Positions 17,304 through 26,129 are shown, counted from the first letter of the stretch. The stretch: DNA of 42,342 bases from Acetobacteraceae bacterium (GCA_947371015.1 CANBNK010000032.1:1-42342); one strand, 5' to 3'. Numbers and translations are program-made. The notes: generated by a model from the letters alone, not told the origin.

Positions 17304-18544
17304 CCCCCGAACGCAAGACCTTCGACCCCGAGGCCACCGGCGCGCTGGATGGCGTGCGCGTGGTCGACCTCTCCCGCCTCGTCGCCGGCAATATCCTGAC
17401 CAAGGTGCTGGCCGACCACGGCGCCGAGGTGGTGAAGGTGGAGCCACCCGAGGGCGACACGCTGCGCGCCTGGCGCATCAACGGCATCAGCACCGCCTGG
17501 AAAACGCTGAGCCGCAACAAGAAGTCGGTTGCGCTGAAGCTGCGCGACCCCGAAGCGATCGCGGTGGTCAAGCAACTGGTCGCTACTGCGGCGATCTTCG
17601 TCGAGAGCTTCCGCGCCGGCGTGCTGGAGCAGATGGGCCTCGGCCCGGATGAGCTGCACGCGATTAACCCCCACCTTGTCATTGTCCGCGTCAGCGGCTG
17701 GGGCCAAACGGGGCCATACCGCCACAAGCCCGGCTTCGGCACACTCATAGAAGGCTATGCCGGCTACGCCGCGACCTGCGGCTTCGAGGATCGCGAGCCG
17801 GTGCTGCCGCCGATGTACATGGCGGACGGCTATGCCGGCCTCTACGGCGCCTCCGCCGCCATGATCGCACTGCGCGTGGCGGAGCGCGGGGGGCCGGGGC
17901 AGGTCATCGACCTCTCGCTGTTCGACCCGCTGTTCACCATGCTGGAACCGCAGGTGGCCAACTGGCGCCTGACGCAGAAGAGAAAGCCGCGCACCGGTAG
18001 CCGCAGCACCAATGCCGCACCGCGCAACGCCTACCAGACCAGCGACGGCAAGTGGGTCTGCCTCAGCGCCTCCACCCAGGGCATGACGGAAAAGTTGTTC
18101 CGCAGCATTGGGCGGGAGGACATGATCGGCGACCCGCGCTTCGCCACCAACCAAAGGCGGGTGGAGAACGGGGTCGAGTTGGACAACGTCATCGCCGGCT
18201 ATATCCGGGAGCGAGACCTGGCCACCAACCTGGCGCACTTCGACAAGGCCGGCGTCACCATCGGCCCGATCATGGAAGCCGAGCAACTGGACGGCGACCC
18301 CTACCTGGTGCAGCACGAATCACTGATAGAAGTGCCGGACGACGAGATGCCCGGCGGTTGGCTGCCGATGCATGGCGCGGTGCCGCGGCTTTCCGGCACC
18401 CCCGGCATCCTGGCCCGCCCGGCGCCGAAGCTGGGCGAGCACAATGCCGAAATCCTCGGCCCGCTGCTGGGCAACGCCGTGCTGGAACGGCTGCGCGCCG
18501 CCGCGGTTGTGGTCGAAGCAGGCCAGCCAGGCGCTGCCCCGTAA
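17300..18544 (+). CDS. CaiB/BaiF family (class III) CoA-transferase
   Basis: 414 residues. Class III transferases move CoA between carboxylates through an aspartyl anhydride; the nucleophile is Asp176 in PPMYMADGYAGLYGA. Other family marks: VRVVDLSRLVAGNILTKVLADHGAEVVKVEPPEGD at the N terminus, SRNKKSVALKLRDPEA, VRVSGWGQTGPYRHKPGFG, and RNAYQTSDGKWVCLSA in the smaller domain. Cytoplasmic and dimeric in known members. The start overlaps the Bug receptor stop by 4 bases, so the two are co-translated. Donor and acceptor acids cannot be predicted; succinyl-CoA and a dicarboxylate are common in the family. Confidence 0.92.
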   Translation: MTPERKTFDPEATGALDGVRVVDLSRLVAGNILTKVLADHGAEVVKVEPPEGDTLRAWRINGISTAWKTLSRNKKSVALKLRDPEAIAVVKQLVATAAIFVESFRAGVLEQMGLGPDELHAINPHLVIVRVSGWGQTGPYRHKPGFGTLIEGYAGYAATCGFEDREPVLPPMYMADGYAGLYGASAAMIALRVAERGGPGQVIDLSLFDPLFTMLEPQVANWRLTQKRKPRTGSRSTNAAPRNAYQTSDGKWVCLSASTQGMTEKLFRSIGREDMIGDPRFATNQRRVENGVELDNVIAGYIRERDLATNLAHFDKAGVTIGPIMEAEQLDGDPYLVQHESLIEVPDDEMPGGWLPMHGAVPRLSGTPGILARPAPKLGEHNAEILGPLLGNAVLERLRAAAVVVEAGQPGAAP

Positions 18545-18618
18545 CCGTTTGAAGGCGGCGCTGGCAGTCCGCTCTGATACTGTGACCGGTACGGCTATTG
18601 CCCTAGGGAAGCCCCGCC

Positions 18619-19545
18619 ATGCGCCTGGATGACCAACGCGAAAGCGACAATATCGAAGACCGCCGTGGCGGTGGGGGCGGCTTCGGCGGCAGCGGCGGCT
18701 TCAACCGTGGCAGCATGCCGGTACTGATCGGTGGCGGCGGGCTCGGCACGGTTGCCATCATCGTGGTGGCGCTGCTGCTGGGGGTGGACCCCAGCTTCCT
18801 GTTCCAGGGTGGCGGCGAAGCGCCTCCGCAGCAGCAGCAGGCCTACCCGCACGGCAAGCCCGCGCCCGCCCCGGCCGGCAGCCAGCACGCCGGCTGCGAC
18901 GACGACGCGCAGCGTCGCTTCGTCGCCCGCGTGCTGGCCACCACCGAGGATGCCTGGGGCGGCCTGTTCCAGCAGCAGGGCCGGCAATACGAACAGCCGC
19001 GCCTGGTGCTGTTCAGCGGCGGTACCCAGGGTGGCTGCGGCATGGCGCAATCCGCCATGGGTCCGTTCTATTGCCCGCGGGACCATCAGGTTTACCTGGA
19101 CCTGTCCTTCTTCCGCGAAATGGAGCGCAAGCTTGGGGCGCCGGGCGAATTCGCCCGCGCCTACGTGATTGCGCACGAAGTCGGCCACCACGTGCAGAAC
19201 CTGCTGGGCATCATCCCCCGGGTGGACGCGGCGCGGCGCAACCAGACCGAGACGCAGTCGAATGCCATGTCGGTGCGGCTAGAGTTGCAGGCGGATTGCT
19301 TCGCGGGCGTCTGGGCCAACGTGACCGACCGCCAGCGCCACTTCCTGGAACCTGGCGATATCGAAAGCGGGCTGAACGCCGCGGCCGCCGTAGGCGACGA
19401 CCGGCTGCAGGAGCAGAGCGCCGGCCGCGTGGTACCAGAAAGCTTCACGCACGGCACTTCAGCGCAGCGCGTGCACTGGTTTCGCCAGGGCTATGAGAGC
19501 GGCGACGTGAAGCGCTGCGATACCTTCAGCGCGGAGCGGCTGTAG
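18619..19545 (+). CDS. ypfJ: Neutral zinc metallopeptidase, YpfJ family
   Basis: 308 residues. A short basic N terminus (MRLDDQRESDNIEDRRGGGG) and Gly-rich linker precede one transmembrane helix (about 35-55, PVLIGGGGLGTVAIIVVALL), then a Gln/Pro-rich stretch and the peptidase domain. The zincin motif is in YVIAHEVGHHVQNLLG (HExxH), and the downstream SVRLELQADCFAGVWA block carries the third ligand. The C terminus with HGTSAQRVHWFRQGYESGD is typical. The domain probably faces the periplasm, tethered to the inner membrane. Physiological substrate unknown. AGGGAAG precedes the ATG. Monocistronic by layout, convergent with tyrC. Confidence 0.92.
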   Translation: MRLDDQRESDNIEDRRGGGGGFGGSGGFNRGSMPVLIGGGGLGTVAIIVVALLLGVDPSFLFQGGGEAPPQQQQAYPHGKPAPAPAGSQHAGCDDDAQRRFVARVLATTEDAWGGLFQQQGRQYEQPRLVLFSGGTQGGCGMAQSAMGPFYCPRDHQVYLDLSFFREMERKLGAPGEFARAYVIAHEVGHHVQNLLGIIPRVDAARRNQTETQSNAMSVRLELQADCFAGVWANVTDRQRHFLEPGDIESGLNAAAAVGDDRLQEQSAGRVVPESFTHGTSAQRVHWFRQGYESGDVKRCDTFSAERL

Positions 19546-19554
19546 GCGCACGGA

Positions 19555-20457
19555 CTACGCCTGCCCGCGCTCCACCAACCCCCGACGTATCCTGCGCCCA
19601 CGCCGGATGCGGTCCTCGATGAACTGCTCGTCGCCCCAGCGCACCGCGCGGCCCAGCGCATGCGCGTCCTCGCTGAACCGCGCCAGCATTTCCAATAGTG
19701 CCTCGCGGTTGTTCAGGAACACGTCGCGCCACATGTCTACGTCGCTCGCCGCGATGCGGGTGAAATCGCGGAAGCCGGAAGCGGCGAATTTCAGCACCGC
19801 CTCGCGGGTTTCCTCGGCCAGATCGTCGGCCGTGCCGCAGATGGTGAAGGCGATCAGATGCGGCAGGTGGCTGACGATCGCCACCACCTTGTCATGCGTC
19901 GTCGGGTCCAGCGTTTCCACGGTGGAACCGGCGCGGCGCCACAGCTCCTTCACCTTCTCCACGGCCTCGGGGTCGCTCTCCGGCAGCGGCGTGACGATGG
20001 TGTAGCGGCCCTTGAACAGGGTGCTGAAGCCGGCATCCGGGCCGCTGTGCTCGGTGCCCGCCATCGGGTGCGCCGGCACCAGATGCACGCCCGGCGGCAG
20101 CAGAGGCGACAGATCGCGCACCACGCTGCCCTTGGTGGAACCGACATCGGTCAGCACGCAGCCTGGCGCCAAATGCGGCGCAATCTGCGCCATCACCTTG
20201 GCATAGGCCCCAACCGGCACGCAGAGGATCACGCAATCGGCGCCCTCGACAGCGCGTGCCGCGTCGGGCTCGACCTCGTCGGCAATACCCAGTTCACGCA
20301 CCCGCGCAAGCGTCGCGGCACTGCGCGCCGTCGCCACGATGGTCTCGGCGATATCGCCGCGTTCCCTAGCCAGGCGCGCCAGCGAAGACCCGATCAGCCC
20401 GATGCCGACCAGGCACAGCCGCTTGAACAGCGGCGCGCCACCCTCCGGACCGGACAT
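19555..20457 (-). CDS. tyrC: Prephenate/arogenate dehydrogenase family protein
   Basis: 300 residues. The NAD(P)-binding Rossmann motif is at the start (LVGIGLIGSSLARLARERG), followed by CVILCVPVGAYAKVM, LTDVGSTKGSVVRDL, VPAHPMAGTEHSGPDAG and the helical dimer domain containing HDKVVAIVSHLPHLIAFTI with the catalytic-region His. It oxidatively decarboxylates prephenate (or arogenate) in tyrosine synthesis. No ACT domain is fused, so feedback control, if any, acts through the catalytic domain. The ATG at 20457 overlaps the hisC stop (TGATG); a longer frame begins at 20499 but would lie inside hisC. Third gene of the chorismate mutase-hisC-tyrC operon. Confidence 0.93.
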   Translation of the reverse strand: MSGPEGGAPLFKRLCLVGIGLIGSSLARLARERGDIAETIVATARSAATLARVRELGIADEVEPDAARAVEGADCVILCVPVGAYAKVMAQIAPHLAPGCVLTDVGSTKGSVVRDLSPLLPPGVHLVPAHPMAGTEHSGPDAGFSTLFKGRYTIVTPLPESDPEAVEKVKELWRRAGSTVETLDPTTHDKVVAIVSHLPHLIAFTICGTADDLAEETREAVLKFAASGFRDFTRIAASDVDMWRDVFLNNREALLEMLARFSEDAHALGRAVRWGDEQFIEDRIRRGRRIRRGLVERGQA

Positions 20458-21539
20458 CAGCCGACAAAGGCCTTCACGGCCTCCAGCACCAGCGTGCATT
20501 CCTCGGCGGTGCCGACCGTGATGCGCAGGCAGTTCGGCAGGCTATAGGCGCCGACCAGCCGCACGATCAGCCCGCGCGCCCGCAGCGCCGCGTCACACGC
20601 CTTGGCCCGCGCCGGGTCGCCGAAATCGATCAGCAGGAAGTTGCCCTCGCTCGGGTACACCGTCAGGCCCAACTCGCGCAGCCCGTCGCCCAGCTTGCCG
20701 CGCCACAGCGCGTTATGGACAACAGACTTCTCGACCCAGCCCTCTTCCTCCAGCGCGCCGATACCCGCCGCCATCGCCTGGGCGTTCACGTTGAACGGGC
20801 CGCGCACGCGGTTCAGCACGTCGATCACCTCGGGGCCGGCATAGGCCCAGCCCAGCCGCGCGCCGCCCAGGCCGAACACCTTGCTGAAGGTGCGCGTCAT
20901 CACCGTGTTGGTGCCGGCATCCACCAGTTCCACGCCGGCGTCGTAATCCGGGTGGCGGACGTATTCGGCATAGGCGCTGTCCAGAACTAACAAAATGTCG
21001 TCGCGCAGGCCGGCGCGCAGCCGGGTCACCTCGCCGCGCGGCAGCATGCTGCCGGTCGGGTTGTTCGGGTTGGCCAGGAACACCAGCTTCGTGCGCGGCC
21101 CGCAGGCGGCGATCATCGCGTCGATGTCGGCCGTCAGGTTCTTCTCCGGCACCTTGATCACGCGGCAGCCGGCATAGCGGCCGCTGATGTCGTACATGAC
21201 GAAGCCATGCGCGCTCATCACCAGCTCGGTGCCCTCGCCGCCATAGGCCAGGATCAGGTGCTGGATCAGCTCATCGCTGCCGTTGCCGCAGACGATGCGC
21301 GCGGGGTCCAGGCCGAACTTCCGGCCGATGGCGGCGCGCAGCGGGCCGGCATGGCCATCGGGGTAGCGGTGCATCTCGGCCGCGGCGCGCTGCATGGCGG
21401 CCACGGCGCCGGGCGGCACGCCAAAGGCGCCCTCGTTCGAGGACAGCTTGATGATGCGGTTGACGCCCTCGACCTTGGACTCGCCGCCGACATAGGGCTC
21501 GATCGAGAGGATGCTCGGGCGGGGCAACGGATTCGCCAT
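20457..21539 (-). CDS. hisC: Histidinol-phosphate/aromatic aminotransferase
   Basis: 360 residues, class I/II PLP enzyme. The Schiff-base lysine is Lys220 in [69 protein letters not shown] and DSAYAEYV are the canonical HisC blocks, and the Arg that clamps the substrate is in [11 protein letters not shown]. HisC acts in histidine synthesis, but its place between a chorismate mutase and a prephenate dehydrogenase indicates that it also (or mainly) transaminates phenylpyruvate/hydroxyphenylpyruvate or prephenate. It starts 5 bases after the preceding gene's stop and overlaps tyrC. Confidence 0.95.
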   Translation of the reverse strand: MANPLPRPSILSIEPYVGGESKVEGVNRIIKLSSNEGAFGVPPGAVAAMQRAAAEMHRYPDGHAGPLRAAIGRKFGLDPARIVCGNGSDELIQHLILAYGGEGTELVMSAHGFVMYDISGRYAGCRVIKVPEKNLTADIDAMIAACGPRTKLVFLANPNNPTGSMLPRGEVTRLRAGLRDDILLVLDSAYAEYVRHPDYDAGVELVDAGTNTVMTRTFSKVFGLGGARLGWAYAGPEVIDVLNRVRGPFNVNAQAMAAGIGALEEEGWVEKSVVHNALWRGKLGDGLRELGLTVYPSEGNFLLIDFGDPARAKACDAALRARGLIVRLVGAYSLPNCLRITVGTAEECTLVLEAVKAFVG

Positions 21540-21544
21540 GGTGA

Positions 21545-22387
21545 CTACTCTCCTCTCTCCGGCACGGCATAGAAACCGAGCGGTTGGGCACGTTCGAACG
21601 GCAGGCCAGCAAGTCGGGGATCATCGACCTGCAAGGCGCCATCCACTTCGACCAGCAGGCGGGTAAAGCCTGCGTCCGTCCGCAGTTGCAGGGCCAGCGG
21701 CACCAGCCCGGCCGCGGTCAGCGCCTGGGCCACCGAGGCCCGGCTCAGGGACCGCCCGGTCTCCAGCCGCAGCAGGCTGCGGTCGTGCCCGGTCTCGTCC
21801 GGCGGCACCGGCGCTACCGCCAGCATCTCCTGGCCATGCTCGGCGGCGGAAAGGAAGGGCAGCCGCGCCACCACCTGCAACCGGGGGCTTTCCAGCCGAG
21901 TCCACCAGGCGGCCTCGGCCGGCTCGGCCTCCTGCGGCAGCGGCAGTATCGCCAGGCTGGCCTTGCCGGAGGACACCGCCGCCAGCGCCGCAGCGCCCGA
22001 GGGATGCAGCTTCACCGGCGTGCCGGCGCCGAAATGCTCCCGCACCACGCGCTCCTGCTCCGGTTGGCGGATGCAGGCGGCGACCGAGAAGTTGCCCTGC
22101 ATCAGGGTGGAACTGGCGAAGATCTCTCGCCAAAGCCGCACCAAGGCGGCAGTTGGCAGTGGCCCGGCATGGCGCGCCAGCAGGCGGCGCAGGATCAGCG
22201 CCTCCCGCCCTGGGCGCAGCGGCGTGCCGGCGCCCTTGGCGCGGCTCTGGGCCAGGCGCGCCACGACATCGGCCCGCTGCATCAGCAGGTCGTGCAGGGC
22301 GTCATCGAGCCGGTCGATCTCCGCCCGGAGTGCAGGTAGCGAAGGATCAGCGGCGGGTGAGGTCATGGGATCAGAGGGTGCGTTCAT
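21545..22387 (-). CDS. Chorismate mutase (AroQ) fused to a degenerate prephenate-dehydratase-like domain
   Basis: 280 residues from ATG 22387; the frame is open to 22432. Residues about 12-100 are an AroQ-class chorismate mutase: against E. coli CM, Arg11, Arg28, Arg51, Glu52, Ser84 and Gln88 are all matched ([37 protein letters not shown]), with Lys39 replaced by Arg. Residues 105-280 are laid out like prephenate dehydratase plus a short ACT-like end ([22 protein letters not shown]), but the catalytic Thr-Arg-Phe motif is not found. The mutase is likely active, the second domain probably regulatory. First gene of the hisC-tyrC operon, divergent from metX. Confidence 0.85.
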   Translation of the reverse strand: MNAPSDPMTSPAADPSLPALRAEIDRLDDALHDLLMQRADVVARLAQSRAKGAGTPLRPGREALILRRLLARHAGPLPTAALVRLWREIFASSTLMQGNFSVAACIRQPEQERVVREHFGAGTPVKLHPSGAAALAAVSSGKASLAILPLPQEAEPAEAAWWTRLESPRLQVVARLPFLSAAEHGQEMLAVAPVPPDETGHDRSLLRLETGRSLSRASVAQALTAAGLVPLALQLRTDAGFTRLLVEVDGALQVDDPRLAGLPFERAQPLGFYAVPERGE

Positions 22388-22521
22388 TGCCTGGCGTCTT
22401 CGCCAACAGCAATAGACGCCAGCGACCGCCACGCCAAGCGGTGGTGCGCCGATGGCTGCCCCGCGCCCGGCTCGCTCCGCCGGCGCAACGCTGCCGCGCC
22501 GGCCGCGGGCCCCATGGCCGG

Positions 22522-22555
22522 GCAGCCGGAAGCGCCGGGGCGGAGCGCCGGCTGC
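22522..22555. other. Hairpin in the chorismate mutase/metX divergent region
   Basis: GCAGCCGG (22522-22529) and CCGGCTGC (22548-22555) are perfect 8-base inverted arms around an 18-base loop that itself contains GCGCC-type repeats. It sits in the 243-base gap between the divergent aromatic operon and metX, about 75 bases upstream of metX, in what would be the metX leader. I could not match any known SAM-responsive riboswitch in this leader. The remainder of the gap is GC-rich with no further clear signal. Confidence 0.35.
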
Positions 22556-22630
22556 TCGACAACCGGGCTCAGGGTGCTCCGGCAGGGCGGCGCGCGCTGT
22601 AAAGGTTGAAGCAAGGGCGACACGGCCTTA

Positions 22631-23815
22631 ATGCTGCGGCACAACGCAACGCCCACGGCCATGTCAGCACCCGTCGCCCCGTTTCCGCAGGTGGACCACC
22701 AGCGCGCCGTCTTCACCGACGGCCTGGCGCTGGACTGTGGCGTGACGCTGGCGGGCCACACCGTGGCCTATCGCACCTACGGCAAGCTCAACACGGCCCG
22801 CAGCAACGCCGTGCTGGTCTGCCACGCGCTGACCGGGGACCAGTATCTGGCCGAAACCAACCCCGTCACCGGCAAGCCCGGCTGGTGGGACAACATCGTC
22901 GGCCCCGACCGCCCGCTGGACACCAACCGCTACTTCCTGATCTGCGCCAACGTGCTGGGCGGCTGCATGGGCTCCACCGGCCCGCGCGAGGAAATGACCG
23001 ATGCCGAGGGCCACGGCATGGGGCGGCCCTGGGGTACGGATTTCCCCAACATCACCGTCCGCGACATGGTCCGCCAGCAGAAGCGCCTGGTGGAGCACCT
23101 CGGCATCGACCGCCTGCTGGCCGTCGTCGGTGGCTCGCTGGGTGGCATGCAGGCGCTGCAATGGGCTGCCTGCTACCCCGAAAGCGTCTTTGCCTGCGTG
23201 CCCATCGCCACGGCGGCGCAGCACAGCGCGCAGAACATCGCCTTCGACGAGGTTGGCCGCGCCGCGATCCATGCGGACCCGGACTACCGCGGCGGCCGCT
23301 ACTGGGAGGATGGCCGCGTGCCGGCCCAGGGCCTTTCCGTGGCCCGGATGGTCGCGCACATCACCTACCTGTCCGAGGAAGCCCTGCAACGGAAGTTCGG
23401 CCGCAAGCTGCGCGGCGCGCAGACGCTGACGCTGCTGGAGGACGTGTTCGAGGTGCAGTCCTACCTGCGCTACCAGGGCAGCACCTTCGTGCGCCGGTTC
23501 GATGCGAACAGCTACCTGACCATCACCCGCGCCACCGACTACCTGGACATCGCCGCCGAGCACGAGGGCAGCCTGGCCCGTGCCTTCGCTGGTACCGCCA
23601 CGCGCTTCTTCGTCGCGTCCTTCAGTTCCGACTGGCTCTACCCGACCAGCGAAAGCCGCCACATCGTGCGCGCGCTGAACGCGGCGGCGGCCAATGTGAG
23701 CTTCGTGGAATTCCCCACCGACAAGGGCCACGACGCCTTCCTACTGGAAGAGCCCGAGTTCCACCGCGCGCTGGGCGGGTTTCTGGCCGGTTGCGCCGCG
23801 CGGCTGGGGGTTTGA
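22631..23815 (+). CDS. metX: Homoserine O-acyltransferase (MetX)
   Basis: 394 residues from ATG 22631 (an alternative ATG is at 22661). Alpha/beta-hydrolase fold with nucleophile Ser169 in [12 protein letters not shown], the Asp in [14 protein letters not shown] and the His in [15 protein letters not shown]. Oxyanion and substrate blocks [30 protein letters not shown] and [12 protein letters not shown] are classical. It acylates homoserine in methionine synthesis. Annotated as acetyltransferase by tradition, but alphaproteobacterial MetX proteins may use succinyl-CoA, and I cannot decide the donor from sequence alone. metW follows 5 bases after the stop, the usual alphaproteobacterial pair. 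Confidence 0.96.
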   Translation: MLRHNATPTAMSAPVAPFPQVDHQRAVFTDGLALDCGVTLAGHTVAYRTYGKLNTARSNAVLVCHALTGDQYLAETNPVTGKPGWWDNIVGPDRPLDTNRYFLICANVLGGCMGSTGPREEMTDAEGHGMGRPWGTDFPNITVRDMVRQQKRLVEHLGIDRLLAVVGGSLGGMQALQWAACYPESVFACVPIATAAQHSAQNIAFDEVGRAAIHADPDYRGGRYWEDGRVPAQGLSVARMVAHITYLSEEALQRKFGRKLRGAQTLTLLEDVFEVQSYLRYQGSTFVRRFDANSYLTITRATDYLDIAAEHEGSLARAFAGTATRFFVASFSSDWLYPTSESRHIVRALNAAAANVSFVEFPTDKGHDAFLLEEPEFHRALGGFLAGCAARLGV

Positions 23816-23820
23816 GCCCG

Positions 23821-24462
23821 ATGCCCGACACTCACCCGCCGATCCAATACGTCGCCAAGAACATGCGGCTCGACCTGCGGCTGATCGGCGAGATGGTAAC
23901 GCCTGGCGCCCGCGTGCTGGATATCGGCTGCGGCGATGGCGCGCTGCTGGCGCACCTGACCACCACCAAGGGCGCCGATGCCCGCGGCATCGAGATCGAC
24001 ATGGCCGAGGTGACCGAGGCCGTGGCCAATGGCCTGGCCGTGATTCATGGAGATGCCGACAACGACCTGGCCTTCTATCCGGATGCCGCCTTCGACTACG
24101 TCATCCTCTCCCGCACGCTGCAAGCGGTGGAGCGCCCGCGAGAAGTGCTGCGCCAGATGCTGCGCATCGGCCGCCACGCCATCGTCAGCTTTCCGAATTT
24201 CGGACATTGGCAGGTGCGCTGGCAGTTACTGACCGGCGGGCGCATGCCGATGACCGGCACCTGGCATCGCCCCTGGTTCGAGACGCCGAACATCCACCCC
24301 TGCTCCATCCGCGACTTCTTCGACCTGTGCGCGCTGGAAGGCTACACGGTGGAACAATGGCTGGCGGCGGATGAAAACGGCCTGCGGGCGCCCTGGCGGC
24401 GCTCCTCGCGGCTTGCCAACCTGTTTGGGGAGCAGGCGCTGTTCCTGCTCCGCCGCGGTTGA
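23821..24462 (+). CDS. metW: Methionine biosynthesis protein MetW
   Basis: 213 residues, class I methyltransferase fold. The SAM-binding GxGxG-like motif is VLDIGCGDGALLAHL, followed by ARGIEIDMAEV (acidic end of strand 2) and FDYVILSRTLQAVERP. The conserved MetW features NFGHWQVRWQLLTGGRMPMTGTWHRPWFETPNIHPCSIRDF are all present. In other bacteria MetW partners MetX and is needed for full homoserine acylation; a free methyltransferase activity is not established. It starts 5 bases downstream of metX and is clearly in one operon with it. Confidence 0.96.
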   Translation: MPDTHPPIQYVAKNMRLDLRLIGEMVTPGARVLDIGCGDGALLAHLTTTKGADARGIEIDMAEVTEAVANGLAVIHGDADNDLAFYPDAAFDYVILSRTLQAVERPREVLRQMLRIGRHAIVSFPNFGHWQVRWQLLTGGRMPMTGTWHRPWFETPNIHPCSIRDFFDLCALEGYTVEQWLAADENGLRAPWRRSSRLANLFGEQALFLLRRG

Positions 24463-24471
24463 ACCCAGGCT

Positions 24472-24708
24472 TCAGTGCAGGCGCAAGCCGCGGCCACGCT
24501 TGGCGGCGCCGGGTGCGTGGGCCGGGGCGGGGACCGGCGCCTGGATCGCTATCTCGGGCAGCAGGCAGGCCGCCAGCGCCGCATGGCGGGCCGCATCCTC
24601 CGCACCAAGGCGGCGGCATTCCGCCTCCACATAGGACAGCATCAGCAGCAGCGCCTGGCGGTCCGTCGTCTCGGTTTCAGTCTGCGCAGGCAAGGCAGAG
24701 GCGTTCAT
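24472..24708 (-). CDS. Small hypothetical protein
   Basis: 78 residues from ATG 24708, preceded by GGAG at about 9 bases. The middle is a predicted amphipathic helix (RQALLLMLSYVEAECRRLG, then AARHAALAACLLPE) and the tail is Pro/Ala-rich ending in basic KRGRGLRLH. No signal peptide, membrane span or known domain is seen. It lies convergent with metW (stops 9 bases apart) and divergent from the amino-acid receptor. Third-position GC matches neighbouring genes, which supports it as real. Function unknown. Confidence 0.55.
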   Translation of the reverse strand: MNASALPAQTETETTDRQALLLMLSYVEAECRRLGAEDAARHAALAACLLPEIAIQAPVPAPAHAPGAAKRGRGLRLH

Positions 24709-24847
24709 CCTGAGGGCTCCAAAGCACTGTCTACTGCATACACACATACAAGTGAACGGACACTGAATGCAATCCCGGGCGTCCAGGCTGATGACGGAGG
24801 GGCAGTCTCAGCCTAGGGTTTGCCGGGATATCACCGGGAGGTTAACC

Positions 24848-25867
24848 ATGAGTCGGCCGCTGCAACTGCTGTTTTTCCTGCTGCTCGCGATGAGTTCATC
24901 TTCGGCCATGGCCGGAACGACCTTCGACCAGGTCAAGGCCCGCGGCAGCCTGGTCTGCGGCGTCAACACCGGCGTCGCTGGCTTCAGCGCGCCGGATGCG
25001 CGCGGCGTGTTCCAGGGCCTGGACGCCGATTTCTGCCGCGCCATCGCCGCCGCGCTGTGGGGCGACACCAGCAAGGTCCGCTTCGTCCCCACCACCTACC
25101 AGACCCGCTTCGTCGCGCTGCAATCCGGCGAGATCGACGTACTGGCCCGCAACGTGACGCAGACCCTGCTGCGGGATACCTCGCTCGGCTTCAACATGGC
25201 CGGCGTGAACTTCTACGATGGCCAGGGCTTCATGGTGCCTAAGCGCGCCAACATCACCAGCGCCAGGCAGCTGAATGGCGCCACCGTGTGCGTGCTGCCC
25301 GGCTCGACCACCGAACTCAACCTGGCCGACTACGCCCGGCGCGAGAACATCCGCATCGCCCCGGTCGTGCTCTCCTCGATGGATGAGATGACCGCCGCCT
25401 ACCAGGCCGGCCGCTGCGATGCGATGACCAGCGACGCCAGCCAGCTCGCGGCGCTCCGTGTCTCGGCGCTGCGCGACGCCAATGAGCACGTCGTCCTGCC
25501 GGAACGTGTCTCCAAGGAGCCATTGGGCCCGATGGTCCGCCACGGCGACGACCAATGGCTGGACCTGGTGGCCTGGGTGCTGCGGCTGATGGTGGAGGCC
25601 GAGGAAGTCGGCCTGACCCAGGCCAATGTCGAGCAGATGCGCACCAGCACAGACCCCAACATCATGCGTATTCTCGGTGTCACGCCGGGCTTCGGCAAGG
25701 CGCTGGGGTTGGAGGAGAACTGGGCCTTCAACGTCATCAAGCTCGTGGGTAACTATGGCGAGGTGTTCAATCGGACGCTCGGCGCCGGCAGCCCCATCGG
25801 CCTGCCGCGCGGCCTGAACGACCTGTGGACCCGGGGCGGGCTGATGTACGCCCTGCCGCTGCGGTAA
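24848..25867 (+). CDS. Periplasmic amino-acid-binding protein (AapJ/BztA-like)
   Basis: 339 residues; the start at ATG 24848 is fixed by GGGAGG about 6 bases upstream and a signal peptide (LQLLFFLLLAMSSSSAMA). The mature protein begins TFDQVKARGSLVCGVNTGVAGFS and contains GLDADFCRAIAAALWGD, RFVALQSGEIDVLARNVTQT and DGQGFMVPKR, the signature of the general L-amino-acid ABC receptor group (SBP family 3). Length matches AapJ. No aapQMP permease/ATPase genes follow, so it is an orphan here. A hairpin and intergenic region lie downstream. Confidence 0.9.
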   Translation: MSRPLQLLFFLLLAMSSSSAMAGTTFDQVKARGSLVCGVNTGVAGFSAPDARGVFQGLDADFCRAIAAALWGDTSKVRFVPTTYQTRFVALQSGEIDVLARNVTQTLLRDTSLGFNMAGVNFYDGQGFMVPKRANITSARQLNGATVCVLPGSTTELNLADYARRENIRIAPVVLSSMDEMTAAYQAGRCDAMTSDASQLAALRVSALRDANEHVVLPERVSKEPLGPMVRHGDDQWLDLVAWVLRLMVEAEEVGLTQANVEQMRTSTDPNIMRILGVTPGFGKALGLEENWAFNVIKLVGNYGEVFNRTLGAGSPIGLPRGLNDLWTRGGLMYALPLR

Positions 25868-25891
25868 CCGGCCGGCCGCACCGCACCCGAC

Positions 25892-25924
25892 AAAAAAATC
25901 GCCCGGCAGGTTGAGCCTGCCGGG
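25892..25924 (-). terminator. Intrinsic terminator, minus strand only
   Basis: A 9-bp perfect stem CCCGGCAGG (25902-25910)/CCTGCCGGG (25916-25924) with a 5-base loop. On the minus strand it is followed by CGATTTTTTT; on the plus strand the tail is CCGAGTCG, so it should not act on the receptor gene upstream. It is taken here as the 3-prime end of the candidate small RNA. Confidence 0.6.
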
Positions 25925-26015
25925 CCGAGTCGAGGGAGGAAGTGTCCAGTCTGGCCCTTCCGAGACTGAATGCTCTTCCGGGCCGCCCCCGTTTTCCTGC
26001 AAAAGTCAGGGGGCG
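25892..26015 (-). ncRNA. Candidate trans-acting small RNA (three stem-loops, anti-SD stretch, terminator)
   Basis: Read on the minus strand: stem-loop 1 (CGCCCCC/GGGGGCG, 26015-25984), stem-loop 2 (CAGTCT/AGACTG, 25968-25947), an unpaired stretch ACTTCCTCCCTCGACT complementary to Shine-Dalgarno sequences (about 25942-25927), then stem-loop 3 (CCCGGCAGG/CCTGCCGGG, 25924-25902) followed by TTTTTTT (25898-25892). No minus-strand gene lies between the next one upstream (start 27931, itself transcribed to 27587) and this terminator, so the terminator needs a transcript to end. The 5-prime end and promoter are not identified; the start given is the outer edge of stem-loop 1. Purely structural evidence. 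Confidence 0.45.
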
Positions 26016-26090
26016 TCGTTGATCCATCTCAAGATGTGCAGCGCCGGCGGCACGCCTTAATTTCGTCACGGTCCTCAATCAGAAACCAAA

Positions 26091-26109
26091 TTGCTGCAAC
26101 GCAGCATAA
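26091..26109. promoter_or_regulatory. Probable PhaR operator upstream of phaB
   Basis: TTGCTGCAACGCAGCATAA contains the perfect dyad TGCTGC-AAC-GCAGCA (26092-26106), centred about 31 bases ahead of the phaB ATG. The same dyad lies upstream of phaA (39039-39053), and phaR is in the window. It fits the CTGC-N3-GCAG site type I recall for PhaR of Rhodobacter and Paracoccus. Confidence 0.6.
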
Positions 26110-26129
26110 GTCAGACAGGGAGCCAGGAT

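Noticed and set aside
22388-22630. SAM-responsive riboswitch upstream of metX
   Set aside because: The position is right for one in alphaproteobacteria, but none of the conserved SAM-I or SAM-II core segments could be found; only a GC-rich hairpin is supported.
24755-24775. Sigma-54 promoter GGACACTGAATGCAA upstream of the amino-acid receptor
   Set aside because: GG and GC elements are spaced one base too close (nine instead of ten) and the flanks do not fit.
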